A DNA stretch of 64,000 nt from Methylobacterium sp. FF17 (lineage in GTDB: Bacteria; Pseudomonadota; Alphaproteobacteria; Rhizobiales; Beijerinckiaceae), in contig NZ_CP107532.1 in the NCBI RefSeq assembly GCF_025813715.1, positions 2,356,001-2,420,000 of the forward strand, written 5' to 3'. Under the pieces are notes generated by a model. That model searched no databases. It worked only from the letters and a program-made list of their open reading frames with translations, and was not told the origin of the DNA. Of this stretch, positions 55,880-64,000 are shown piece by piece (position 1 is the first letter of the stretch; each line of letters begins with the position of its first letter). The position numbers were made by a program, and so were the translations under genes.

Positions 55880-57196
55880 TCACGCCACGGCGACGCGGGG
55901 GGCGGGCTTCGTCTCGTCGGAGACGGCGAGCGCCTGGGCGACGACCCGCTTGCGCCAGGGCTTCAGCACCGCGATGGCGAGCAGCGAGGCCAGCACGTTG
56001 GCGCCGGCCGCCACCAGGAACACGCCGTCCCAGCTGTTGGTGGCCTGCTGGAGATAGTTCGCCACCGGCACGAGGAGGGCCGCCGTGCCCTTGGCGGTGT
56101 AGAGCAGGCCCGCATTGGTGGCGGCGAACTTGGTGCCGAAGGTGTCCGTGCAGGTCGAGGGGAAGAGGGAGTAGATCTCGCCCCAGGCGAAGAACACGAA
56201 CCCGGACAGAAGCACGAACCACAGCGGGTCATGACCCCAGAGGTAGAGCATGTAGATGCCGAAACCTTCCATGGCAAAGGCGATGAACATGGTGTTCTCG
56301 CGGCCGATCTTGTCCGAGACCCAGCCGAAGAACGGACGCGTCAAGCCGTTGAGCACGCGGTCGATGGTGGCCGCGAAGGTGATCGCCACCATGGTGATGC
56401 CCATGATCGTGACCGGGACCTTGTCGACGCCGATGTCGGAGGCGATGGGCTTGAGGTTGGCGGTGATCATCAGGCCGCCGGCGCCGACGATGACGAACAT
56501 GAAGTACATCAGCCAGAAGATCGGCTGGCGGGCGACCTCGCCGGGGGTGTAGTTGCGCCGGGTCTGGATGATGTTGGCATTCGCCACGACTTCCGGAACC
56601 TGGCCCTTCTTCGGCGAGGTGAAGAAGAACGCCAGCGCGCAGACGACGATGCCCTGGCCGATGCCGAAGTTGAAGAACGCAGCCTGGAAGCCGTGATCGG
56701 CGATCATCCACTGGATCGGGGCGACGGTCAGCGCCGAGCCCGCGCCGAAGCCGGCGGCGATGATGCCGGCGGCCAGACCCCGCTTGTCGGGGAACCACTT
56801 CAGGGCCGAACCCACGCAGGTGCCGTAGACCGCGCCCGCGCCGATGCCGGCGACGACCTGGCCGAGATAGAACATGTTCAGCGAGGTGGCGTAGGAGTTG
56901 ATGACCCAGCCGATGCCGCAGAGCAGGCCGCCGAACAGCACCACGACGCGCGGGCCGTACTTGTCCACGAACCAGCCCTCGACCGGCACCAGCCAGGTCT
57001 CGAACAGCACGAACAGGGTGAAGGCCCACTGGATGGCGGCGCGGTCGAAGCCGAACTTCTTCTGGATGTCGGGGACGAAGAACGTCCAGCCGTATTGCAG
57101 GTTGGCGATCATCACCATGCAGATGACGCCGATGACGAGCTGTCCCCATCGATAACCGTCGGAGACGGGTTGGCTCGCAGTCTCTACCCTGGACAT
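55880..57196 (-). CDS. oxlT: Oxalate/formate antiporter (MFS)
   Basis: OxlT exchanges external oxalate for internal formate across the inner membrane. The 438-residue protein has 12 predicted helices and starts behind GGAGGA. Substrate-site residues known from the Oxalobacter protein appear conserved: Arg in GLTRPFFGWVSDKIGREN and Lys in YTAKGTAALLVPVANYL. The motif WFPDKRGLAAGIIAAGFGAGSAL is typical of the OFA family. It has its own terminator and its own operator-like repeat 96 bp upstream. Confidence 0.92.
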   Translation of the reverse strand: MSRVETASQPVSDGYRWGQLVIGVICMVMIANLQYGWTFFVPDIQKKFGFDRAAIQWAFTLFVLFETWLVPVEGWFVDKYGPRVVVLFGGLLCGIGWVINSYATSLNMFYLGQVVAGIGAGAVYGTCVGSALKWFPDKRGLAAGIIAAGFGAGSALTVAPIQWMIADHGFQAAFFNFGIGQGIVVCALAFFFTSPKKGQVPEVVANANIIQTRRNYTPGEVARQPIFWLMYFMFVIVGAGGLMITANLKPIASDIGVDKVPVTIMGITMVAITFAATIDRVLNGLTRPFFGWVSDKIGRENTMFIAFAMEGFGIYMLYLWGHDPLWFVLLSGFVFFAWGEIYSLFPSTCTDTFGTKFAATNAGLLYTAKGTAALLVPVANYLQQATNSWDGVFLVAAGANVLASLLAIAVLKPWRKRVVAQALAVSDETKPAPRVAVA

Positions 57197-57291
57197 GGCA
57201 TTCCTCCGGAAAGCTTGGTTGAAACGTGGGACGCGCGCGGTTCTTCGTCCGTCTTCGCGTCAAGGCCGTGTGTGCCGAACGTGACGTCGGC

Positions 57292-57310
57292 TTGGTATGT
57301 GGAATACCAG
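57292..57310. promoter_or_regulatory. Inverted repeat, candidate oxalate-regulon operator (site 2)
   Basis: TTGGTAT, 5 bp, ATACCAG: six of seven positions pair perfectly (TGGTAT / ATACCA). Spacing and sequence match site 1 at 49411-49429. It lies 96 bp upstream of the oxlT start codon. Confidence 0.65.
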
Positions 57311-57757
57311 GGTCTCTCGCGACGCGGCACCCGTCAAGAGTAGGATTTCGGGAATTCGATGCCGCGCCGCAGCAAAACTGCGGGATTCATCACATTCGTC
57401 GGGACTTTCGAAGCTTTTCGAGGGGCGCGCGCAGTAGAGATCACGGGATCGCCGCCGGTGATAGTCGTGCGGGAAACGGCCGGGATCGCCGCGCCGCGCA
57501 GGCGGTCGGATCGCGCAAAATGCATGATCCTGCATCCTCTTAAGGCGGCCCGTACAAGGGAGCTTCCGGGGACTCGACCGGGCCGATCGGCCCTGTCCGG
57601 GACCGTTTCGGGGTGCAATGCAGCAGGAAATTTCCTTCGACGGGCGGGTTTCGACGTTTGGTCCCGAAGCGTTCGAAGGCGCCGCAGGATTGGCTGCCAA
57701 CAAATCGTCGACTCTGTCAGGCGCGGCGGCAGGATATTTCAGATCGCCGGTTGACGG

Positions 57758-57776
57758 TTGAAATTCTGTATACCAG
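57758..57776. promoter_or_regulatory. Degenerate operator-like repeat (site 3)
   Basis: TTGAAAT, 5 bp, ATACCAG. The right half equals that of site 2 and the left half has two mismatches to TTGGYAT. It is 43 bp upstream of the CBS-domain gene. A weak third member of the set. Confidence 0.4.
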
Positions 57777-57818
57777 TGTCGCTGCAACAAGAATTCATGG
57801 GTTCGGAGGGGCCGCGCC

Positions 57819-58262
57819 ATGCCCGAAGGCCAGCAAGCGCGCAGCGATGGCGCGCGTGTGCGAACGATCCGCATGCATCATTCGGTGCGCGATGCCATTC
57901 GGATTCTGTCGCAGCCGGATGTTGATGCCGTGATCGTCGTGGACGGGGAGCGCGACGACAGCGGCGGCTTCATCGGAATCCTGACGGAGCGCGAGATCTT
58001 CCGTGCGATGGCCGATCAGGGACTGGATGTCCTCGACCATCTCGTCTGGACGTTGACCACGGGCGAATTCGCCTCCGTGGACATCCAGGCGACGCCCGCC
58101 GACCGCCTGCAGGCCTTCTGCGCGCACAAGGTCAACCACCTGGCGATCATGGACGGCCTCTGCCTGCATGCGGTCGAGAGCATCTGGGACTGTGTCGCGC
58201 AAGGTTCAGGCGGGGCGATGTCGAGCGGAGCGCCGGTGGACGAAGCTTACGGTCGGTCTTGA
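57819..58262 (+). CDS. CBS-domain signalling protein (147 aa)
   Basis: A 147-residue protein with GGAGGGG upstream. Two CBS motifs fill most of it: VRTIRMHHSVRDAIRILSQPDVDAVIVVDG...FIGILTEREIFRAMADQG and FASVDIQATPADRLQAFCAHKVNHLAIMDG. CBS pairs bind AMP, ATP, NADH or SAM. No other domain is present, so it should act on a partner protein. It is the first plus-strand gene of the right part of the oxalate region. Confidence 0.85.
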   Translation: MPEGQQARSDGARVRTIRMHHSVRDAIRILSQPDVDAVIVVDGERDDSGGFIGILTEREIFRAMADQGLDVLDHLVWTLTTGEFASVDIQATPADRLQAFCAHKVNHLAIMDGLCLHAVESIWDCVAQGSGGAMSSGAPVDEAYGRS

Positions 58263-58510
58263 GCGCTGCAACGCAGAATTGCGACGGGTTTCCCTGATCA
58301 TCTCTCAGGTGGCGGGTGCGTCGTCTCTGCAAGGCTCCGGATCATGCACTGCAAAAAGCGGCGTTCGGCGCGCAAATACTTTTGCGTCTGGGTTTATCTT
58401 GACCCCATGCGACATGGAATACACTTTCAATCGGTGTCCTCGGCGCTTCCCGGCGCGGCGGGCCCCGCGGCCCCGCAGCGGCCGGTTCTGACAGGAAGGA
58501 AACGGGACTG

Positions 58511-58795
58511 ATGCGTTATCTGGCGATCCTCGACTGCCCCGTGACCTTCAGCGGCGAGAACAGCTACGGGATGACCAGCGTCGACATGTGCCCGTCCGCC
58601 GGGATCACGCGCGGCCTCATCAGCCGCCACGTGAAGGTGGTCGACGGCCGCCTGATCGCGGTCTGCATCTGGACGAGCGAGTTCTGCAGCCGGGTGTTCT
58701 TCGACACGGCCTGGTACGAAAAGGCCGGCGAACTCTGGGGCGACCAGTACCAGCTCCGGCTCGAGGCCATCGACGAAGAGACCCAGGCGGCCTGA
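58511..58795 (+). CDS. Conserved-looking hypothetical protein (94 aa)
   Basis: The ATG 58511 has AGGAAA upstream. The product starts MRYLAILDCPVTFSGENSYG, has three Cys residues and an aromatic-rich C-terminal half (CSRVFFDTAWYEKAGELWG). The size and pattern could fit a small dimeric alpha+beta barrel, but I do not recognise the family. It ends 28 bp before the P-loop gene and probably forms an operon with it. Confidence 0.7.
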   Translation: MRYLAILDCPVTFSGENSYGMTSVDMCPSAGITRGLISRHVKVVDGRLIAVCIWTSEFCSRVFFDTAWYEKAGELWGDQYQLRLEAIDEETQAA

Positions 58796-58823
58796 ACACC
58801 AAACCTGGTGGGGAGCAAGGCGC

Positions 58824-60659
58824 ATGCCGAATCGCGCCGGGTCGCTCCCGCCGGACCCGGACGATGCCGCGCCTTACGGCCCCTGGAACCCTGGAATCGA
58901 GTCGAGCCTGCCCCGGGCGATCCTGCCGCTCGCCACGGTGTTCCGGCCCGAGAACGTCGAGACCTCCCTCGCCGACGCGTTCGAGATGAGCGACGTCAGC
59001 GGCCTGCCGCTGACCCACCTCGTGCGCTTCCGGGCCGGTCGCCTCGTCATCCACGAGGTCCTGATCCGGGTGATGGCGGATCTGTCCGTCCCGGTGGGGC
59101 AGACCTACGGCGACCTCGGCGTGAACTTTCGCGCGATCGTCTCGGCGATCCTGCGGGGTGAGATTGCTACACAGGCCCTGCCGCTTGATGCACGTCTGGC
59201 GGTCCTCCGCGCGCATACTGATGCACTCTTGGAAACCGAGATTTCCGCGATGCTCGGGGAGGGCGCGCGCGGCGAGGCCCCGTCCCGACGCCGGGGTTGG
59301 GCGGCGCTCTTTCGACGGGAAACGGTCCCCGGCCGGCACCCCACCGCATCTCTCGACCCGGAAACCCGCGCCGCACGGCACCTGGAGGATTGGGAGCAGC
59401 GAGCCGCCGCCTCGGGCGATCCCCGGGCCATCGCGGCCTGCGCCGCCCTGGGAAACGTGGTCGCGAGCCTGATCGGCCGGCGCGGATTCCTCGTTCGCGA
59501 CAAGGCTTTGCTGAAGCAGCTCGCGCTCACCCTGGTGTCGAACGGCTATGGCAGCCGCGTCCTCGGCGAGTTGATCGAGCCCTGGGTGCAGGCGGTGATC
59601 GAGCGCGAAGGTTTCGTGCGCCTCACCCCGCAGGCCTCCCCGGTCATCATGAACGTGAAGGGCTCGTCCGCCTCCGGCAAGAGCACGATCCGGCCGTATC
59701 AGCGTGCGCTGACGCAGGCGCTCGGGCTGGACTGGGCTGATTTTGCGCTTATCACACCGGATGTCTGGCGGAAATACCTGCTCGATTACAACAGCCTCGG
59801 CGACGCCTGGCGCTATGCCGGGCCGCTCACCGGGCACGAGGTCGAGATCATCGATCGAAAGCTCGACGGATACATGGCGCGCAAGGCCGATGCGGGGCGC
59901 ATTTCGCACCTGCTCATCGATCGCTTTCGGTTCGACAGCTTCGCGGTCAATCCCGGGACCGAACTCGGCAGCCAGCTCCTCACCCGCTTCGGACGCCAAG
60001 TCTACATGCAGTTCATGATCACCCCGCCGGACGCGACGGTGGAACGGGCCTGGAAACGCGGCGAACAGTTCGGCCGCTACAAGGCCGTGGAGGACCTCCT
60101 CGCCCACAACGTCGAAGCCTATACGGGCATGCCACGGCTGTTCTTCACCTGGGTTCTACGCACGGACAAGGAGGTCCACTTCGAGTTTCTCGACAACAGC
60201 GTGCCCGAGGGTGAGCGGCCGCGCACGATTGCTTTCGGCACGAATGGCGAAATGAACATCCTCGACGTGCGATTCCTGTTCGACATCGACCGCTACCGGG
60301 CCATCAACATCCAGGCTCGCGCTCCCGAGGAGGTCTATGCCGGCCTGCCGCCGCGGGACGCGCCGGGCGACATGCGCTTCCTGCGCGATTGCCTGCGCCG
60401 GATGACCACGATCCGCTTCGCCGATCACGCCACGGGACGGGTCCTCGCCCGGCTCGACCACGGTCGCCTGACCGGTCTCGAGGAGGACGCCGCAGCGATC
60501 CACGGGGTCCTCGCAGCCCTGGAATTGCTGCCGACGGCGCGGCCGGTCGCCACCTGCGGAGAGACCCTGTGCCAGCGTCAGGCCCGCACCCTCGGCGCCT
60601 GGGGGCAGGGCGGCAGGCAACGGATCCCCGTTGAGGCAGCACCGCGCCATTTCGCGTAA
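58824..60659 (+). CDS. Large P-loop kinase-like protein related to zeta-toxin/UDP-GlcNAc kinases
   Basis: A 611-residue protein of unknown function. The Walker A motif GSSASGKST is at residues 280-288. Next come ITPDVWRKYLLDY (310-322), GPLTGHEVEIIDRKLDGYM and LIDRFRFDSF. This order (P-loop, xDPDxxR-like motif, then a helix with HEV) resembles zeta-toxin-type and related small-molecule kinases, but the N-terminal 275 residues are unique. It has no membrane segment and no antitoxin-like neighbour. It is embedded between oxalate genes and follows the CBS and 94-residue genes. Confidence 0.72.
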   Translation: MPNRAGSLPPDPDDAAPYGPWNPGIESSLPRAILPLATVFRPENVETSLADAFEMSDVSGLPLTHLVRFRAGRLVIHEVLIRVMADLSVPVGQTYGDLGVNFRAIVSAILRGEIATQALPLDARLAVLRAHTDALLETEISAMLGEGARGEAPSRRRGWAALFRRETVPGRHPTASLDPETRAARHLEDWEQRAAASGDPRAIAACAALGNVVASLIGRRGFLVRDKALLKQLALTLVSNGYGSRVLGELIEPWVQAVIEREGFVRLTPQASPVIMNVKGSSASGKSTIRPYQRALTQALGLDWADFALITPDVWRKYLLDYNSLGDAWRYAGPLTGHEVEIIDRKLDGYMARKADAGRISHLLIDRFRFDSFAVNPGTELGSQLLTRFGRQVYMQFMITPPDATVERAWKRGEQFGRYKAVEDLLAHNVEAYTGMPRLFFTWVLRTDKEVHFEFLDNSVPEGERPRTIAFGTNGEMNILDVRFLFDIDRYRAINIQARAPEEVYAGLPPRDAPGDMRFLRDCLRRMTTIRFADHATGRVLARLDHGRLTGLEEDAAAIHGVLAALELLPTARPVATCGETLCQRQARTLGAWGQGGRQRIPVEAAPRHFA

Positions 60660-60854
60660 GCAACTCACTTTGTTGAGGTATCGACGCTAGGGTTTCCCAT
60701 CGCGGATGGGCCCGGCGGTGGCTCGGGCCGGTCCCCGGTCTGGTGTGCCAGCTTACAGCCATGCTTTCGGAACAGCCCTGATGGCTGGAATGTGATATAT
60801 CCAATCGCAGTGCAACATGGCACAACGGCACCGCACCATCCCGGGAGGCCCGCC

Positions 60855-61016
60855 ATGCTCGCAACCGTTCTCGTCTCGACCGTCAGCCTGATCGCCCTGC
60901 AGGTCATCCTCGTGGTCAAGCTGGCGGATTGGATGTCCCGGGCCACCGGCAAGGTCGAGGGCCGCAACCCGGTCGTGTCCGGCAGCGTCAACGGCCGCTT
61001 CGCGGGCATCGCCTGA
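60855..61016 (+). CDS. Single-helix membrane peptide (53 aa)
   Basis: The ATG at 60855 has GGGAGG upstream. The product is one hydrophobic helix (MLATVLVSTVSLIALQVILVVKL) followed by a polar tail ending NGRFAGIA. It lies between the P-loop gene and frc copy 2. Unknown function; it might modify a transporter such as OxlT, which is only a guess from size and place. Confidence 0.6.
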   Translation: MLATVLVSTVSLIALQVILVVKLADWMSRATGKVEGRNPVVSGSVNGRFAGIA

Positions 61017-61031
61017 AGCGCGACGACATTC

Positions 61032-61072
61032 CCATAAAAGAATGCGCAGTATCGAGGAAATCGATACCGCGC
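61032..61072 (-). terminator. Terminator of the oxc-frc unit
   Basis: The stem GCGCaGTATCG / CGATACcGCGC (one mismatch, 7-base loop) spans 61044-61072. On the minus strand it is followed by ATTCTTTTATGGG. It lies 53 bp after the frc copy 2 stop and marks the end of the minus-strand transcript. It may also stop plus-strand transcription from the small gene. Confidence 0.75.
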
Positions 61073-61125
61073 GAGGTGGGAGAAGAGACCTTAGGTGAAG
61101 TGTAACGGGTGGGTGAGCGCGCCTC

Positions 61126-62400
61126 CTATTCCGCCGCGATCTTCCGGACGCCCCCAATGGCTCCGGATTCCGCGATCCTGAGGCAGTCCGCGTCCGAGTA
61201 GCCGAGGACGGACCGCAGGATCTCGTCGGTGTGCTCTCCCAGCAGCGGCGACCGGGTGATCTCGGTCTCGCTCGCCGAGAGCCGGATGGGGTTGCCGACG
61301 GTCAGGTACTTGCCCCGCGTTGGGTGATCGACCTCCACCACCGTGCCGGATTTGCGCAAGGACTCGTCCTCGGCGATCTCCTTCATCGACAGGATCGGGC
61401 CGCACGGCACGTGCAGGGCGTTGAGGATCTCCATTGCCTCGAACTTGGTCTTCGACATCGTCCAGGATTCGATCCGGGTGAAGATCTCGTTGAGGTGGGG
61501 AAGACGGGCTTTCGGTGTCGCGTAGTCCGGGTGGGTCGCCCAGGCCGGCTCGCCGATCACGTCGCAGATCTGCGGCCAGACCGCGCCCTGCGTGATGAAG
61601 TAGATGTAGGCATTGGGATCGGTCTCCCAGCCCTTGCACTTCAGGATGCGGCCGGGCTGTCCGCCGCCGGAATCATTTCCGGCGCGCGGCACGGAATCGC
61701 CGAACGGAATACCTTCGCCGTACTGGCTGTACTCAGGCAGGGGGCCGCGCTCCAGGCGCTGCTGGTCGCGCAGCTTCACCCGGCAGAGATTGAGCACCCC
61801 GTCCTGCATGGCGCAGTCCACGCGCTGACCGAGGCCCGTCTGGGTCCGGTGGAAGAGGGCGGTCACGATGCCCAGCGCCAAGTGGAGGCCGGTGCCGGAA
61901 TCCCCGATCTGGGCGCCCGTCACCATGGGGATGTCGGTCCGGAAGCCCGTCGTCGAGGCCGCGCCGCCGACGCATTGCGCGACGTTCTCGTAAACCTTGC
62001 AGTTCTCGTAGGCGCCGGGGCCGAAGCCCTTCACGGAGGCCAGGATCATGCGCGGATTGGCGGCGTGGATCGCCTCCCAGGTCAGGCCCATCCGCGCCAG
62101 CGCGCCGGGCGCGAAGTTCTCGACCAGTACGTCGCACTCGTCGATCAGCCGCCAGAGCACCTCGATGCCCTTCGGGTTCTTGGTGTCGAGGGTGATCGAG
62201 CGCTTGTTGTGGTTCAGCATCGTGAAATAGAGGCTGTCCACGTCGGGAATGTCTTGCAGTTGCTGGCGCGTGGCATCGCCGACACCGGGCCGCTCGACCT
62301 TGATCACGTCGGCGCCGAACCAGGCCAGCAACTGGGTGCAGGTCGGGCCGGACTGGACGTGGGTGAAGTCGAGGATCTTGACGCCTTCGAGGGCTTTCAT
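61126..62400 (-). CDS. frc: Formyl-CoA:oxalate CoA-transferase (copy 2)
   Basis: A second class III CoA-transferase of 424 residues, clearly related to copy 1 at 50231 but divergent. The start ATG 62400 gives [25 protein letters not shown]; a GTG three codons upstream is possible. The catalytic Asp is in [10 protein letters not shown] (D167 here). Differences from copy 1 are a Gly-rich loop of [10 protein letters not shown] and a longer C-terminus. It is 113-122 bp behind oxc, the usual partner, so this is probably the main oxalate-degradation pair. Confidence 0.94.
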   Translation of the reverse strand: MKALEGVKILDFTHVQSGPTCTQLLAWFGADVIKVERPGVGDATRQQLQDIPDVDSLYFTMLNHNKRSITLDTKNPKGIEVLWRLIDECDVLVENFAPGALARMGLTWEAIHAANPRMILASVKGFGPGAYENCKVYENVAQCVGGAASTTGFRTDIPMVTGAQIGDSGTGLHLALGIVTALFHRTQTGLGQRVDCAMQDGVLNLCRVKLRDQQRLERGPLPEYSQYGEGIPFGDSVPRAGNDSGGGQPGRILKCKGWETDPNAYIYFITQGAVWPQICDVIGEPAWATHPDYATPKARLPHLNEIFTRIESWTMSKTKFEAMEILNALHVPCGPILSMKEIAEDESLRKSGTVVEVDHPTRGKYLTVGNPIRLSASETEITRSPLLGEHTDEILRSVLGYSDADCLRIAESGAIGGVRKIAAE

Positions 62401-62522
62401 GGGGCTCACCCGGTTCTGGGGCGAAGGGGGCGACGGCCGTCTTCACGGCCGTCGCGTCCGACGTGAGCGGGGCGGGAGAGCGTCCCCGCGAGGGGAGGGG
62501 AGCCCGCGCCGGGTCCCTTGGG

Positions 62523-64000
62523 TCAGGCGGGCTTCTTGCGCACCGTGCTGGTCGGGTTCAGGCTGCCGATATTGCCGCTCTCGGTGCCGGCGGCGGGGTC
62601 GATCACCGCGTTGATCAGGGTCGGACGCCCTGAGTCCATCGCCGCGTTGACAGCCTGCGAGAGTTCGTCCGGCGTGGTGACGTTGACGCCGACGCCGCCG
62701 AAGGCCTCCATCATCTTGTCGTAGCGCGAGTCCTTCACGAAGACCGTGGTGCCGGGGTCGCGCCCGGTCGGGTCGATGTCGGTGCCGCGATAGATGCCGT
62801 TGTTGTTGAAGACCACGATGCAGACCGGCAGGTCGTACCGGCAGATCGTCTCCACCTCCATGCCGGAGAAGCCGAAGGCGCTGTCGCCCTCCACCGCCAG
62901 CACCGGCTTGCCGGTCTCGACGGCGGCCGCGACGGCGAAGCCCATGCCGATTCCCATGATGCCCCAGGTGCCGACATCGAGGCGCTTGCGGGGCTGGTAC
63001 ATGTCGATGATGCCACGGGCCAGATCGAGGGTGTTGGCGCCCTCGTTGACCAGGATCGCGTCCGGCCGCTCCTTGATGATGGTGCGCAAGGCCCCGAGCG
63101 CACCGTGGAAGTCCATCGGCGTCGAGTTCTTCTTGAGCTTCGACGCCATCTTGGCGAGGTTCTCCTCCTTCTTGGCGCTGATCGCGTCGGTCCAGGCGGC
63201 GGGCGGTGCCTGCCAGTTCTGGCCCATGCCATCGAGGAGGGCGGAGACGCAGGAGCCGATGTCGCCGACCACGGGGGCGACGATCTCGACGTTCGAATCC
63301 ATCTCCTTCGGCTCGATGTCGATCTGGATGAACTTCTTCGAGCCCGGGGCGCCCCAGGTCTTGCCCTTGCCGTGCGAAAGCAGCCAGTTCAGGCGCGCGC
63401 CGACCAGCAGGACGACGTCGGCTTCCTTCAGCACGAGCGAGCGCGCCGCGCCGGCGGACTGGGCATGTGTGTCGGGCAGGAGGCCCTTGGCCATGCTCAT
63501 CGGCACGTACGGGATGCCGCTGCGTTCGACGAGGTTCCGGATCTCCTCGTCGGCCTGGGCGTAGGCCGCGCCCTTGCCGAGTACGATGAGCGGCCGCTTG
63601 GCGCCCTTCAGCACATCGAGGGCGCGGGCGATGGCGCTGGGCGCCGGCAGCTGCGCCGGGGCGGCGTCGATCACCTTGACCAGGGACTTCGCACCGGCCT
63701 CGGCGTCCATGACCTGGCTGAATAGCTTGGCGGGGAGGTCGAGATAGACGCCGCCCGGGCGGCCCGACACGGCGGCGCGGATGGCGCGTGCCACCGCGAT
63801 GCCGATATCGGCGGCGTGCAGCACCCGGAAGGCGGCCTTGCACAGGGGCTTGGCGATGGCGAGCTGGTCCATCTCCTCGTAGTCGCCCTGCTGCAGGTCG
63901 ACGATCTCGCGCTCGGAGGAGCCCGAGATCAGGATCATCGGGAAGCAGTTGGTGGTGGCGTTGGCGAGCGCCGTGAGGCCGTTGAGGAAGCCGGGCGCGG
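62523..64000 (-). CDS. oxc: Oxalyl-CoA decarboxylase, partial (5' end beyond window)
   Basis: Oxc decarboxylates oxalyl-CoA to formyl-CoA and CO2 with thiamine diphosphate. The frame is open to the right edge and covers 491 C-terminal residues; about 80-90 N-terminal residues with the catalytic Glu are missing. Visible: [43 protein letters not shown], the TPP-binding [18 protein letters not shown] with NNNGIYRG, and the CoA-site region [13 protein letters not shown]. Internal Met 63938 is not the start. It is probably cotranscribed with frc copy 2. Confidence 0.95.
   Translation of the reverse strand, partial: APGFLNGLTALANATTNCFPMILISGSSEREIVDLQQGDYEEMDQLAIAKPLCKAAFRVLHAADIGIAVARAIRAAVSGRPGGVYLDLPAKLFSQVMDAEAGAKSLVKVIDAAPAQLPAPSAIARALDVLKGAKRPLIVLGKGAAYAQADEEIRNLVERSGIPYVPMSMAKGLLPDTHAQSAGAARSLVLKEADVVLLVGARLNWLLSHGKGKTWGAPGSKKFIQIDIEPKEMDSNVEIVAPVVGDIGSCVSALLDGMGQNWQAPPAAWTDAISAKKEENLAKMASKLKKNSTPMDFHGALGALRTIIKERPDAILVNEGANTLDLARGIIDMYQPRKRLDVGTWGIMGIGMGFAVAAAVETGKPVLAVEGDSAFGFSGMEVETICRYDLPVCIVVFNNNGIYRGTDIDPTGRDPGTTVFVKDSRYDKMMEAFGGVGVNVTTPDELSQAVNAAMDSGRPTLINAVIDPAAGTESGNIGSLNPTSTVRKKPA

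Larger units (their letters stand above)
57197..57818. other. 622-bp intergenic region between oxlT and the CBS gene
   Basis: No gene is supported; open frames lack ribosome sites and motifs. The region has lower GC than its neighbours. It carries two operator-like inverted repeats, one near each end (57292-57310 for oxlT, 57758-57776 for the CBS gene), so it is the divergent control region of the oxalate genes. Confidence 0.6.

Noticed and set aside
57260..57874. Minus-strand frame of about 200 codons in the oxlT-CBS gap
   Set aside because: It spans the two operator-like repeats, overlaps the start of the CBS gene, has no ribosome site and no recognisable motif.
58824..60659. Zeta-type toxin of a toxin-antitoxin system
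   Set aside because: The protein is more than twice the size of zeta toxins, has a large unique N-terminal half and no epsilon-like antitoxin gene beside it. Only a distant kinase-fold relation is claimed.

Overview
The window is high-GC alphaproteobacterial DNA. The flagellar gene order, the pst-phoU-phoB operon, the mmcB homologue and above all a complete oxalate set (frc, oxc, oxlT) point to Methylobacterium/Methylorubrum or a close relative. That assignment is inference from gene content; no marker gene fixes the species. Base composition is fairly even and I see no phage, integrase, insertion sequence, CRISPR array or rRNA. There is one tRNA, tRNA-Lys(CTT).

Layout. 1-4962 (minus): flagellar switch and export operon motA-fliM-(99 aa)-fliN-fliG-flhB-(partial unknown). 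5111-6727: a DUF3606-like protein, dut and a CitE-like lyase. 7087-12637 (plus): high-affinity phosphate uptake and its control, pstSCAB-phoU-phoB, behind a three-repeat Pho box. 12727-17134: SDR, DHA2-type MFS exporter, secreted alpha/beta hydrolase, 3-hydroxyisobutyrate-dehydrogenase-like enzyme. 17124-21999: an island of very small, mostly hydrophilic or single-helix proteins plus an SDR and a cupredoxin-like protein. Two of its promoters resemble the EcfG general-stress promoter. 22472-28400: FadR-type GntR regulator, SnoaL-like protein and a branched-chain-type ABC importer in which permease and both ATPases are one 822-residue polypeptide. 28382-38974: housekeeping and accessory genes (DnaQ-like nuclease, PAP2 protein, SelO, adenylate cyclase, MmcB, DedA, PdxY, PhzF, Nudix). 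39416-40270: a 250-bp tandem repeat with palindromic arms. 41072-43109: leuA behind a Leu-rich leader peptide and a strong hairpin, then tRNA-Lys. 43321-49239: XRE and GGDEF regulators, methyltransferase, gmd, esterase, SnoaL-like and OsmC proteins.

49411-64000 is an oxalate region. It holds a PAS protein, frc copy 1, an HPP-CBS membrane protein, EthD-like and secreted unknowns, oxlT, a CBS protein, a 94-aa unknown, a 611-aa P-loop protein resembling zeta-toxin kinases, a 53-aa membrane peptide, frc copy 2 and oxc (cut by the right edge). OxlT would exchange oxalate for formate, Frc would move CoA from formyl-CoA to oxalate, and Oxc would decarboxylate oxalyl-CoA. The same operator-like inverted repeat (TTGGYAT, 5 bp, ATACCAR) lies ahead of the PAS-frc unit and of oxlT, and a weaker copy lies ahead of the CBS gene. 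This suggests one regulator for the region and ties the uncharacterised genes to oxalate use.
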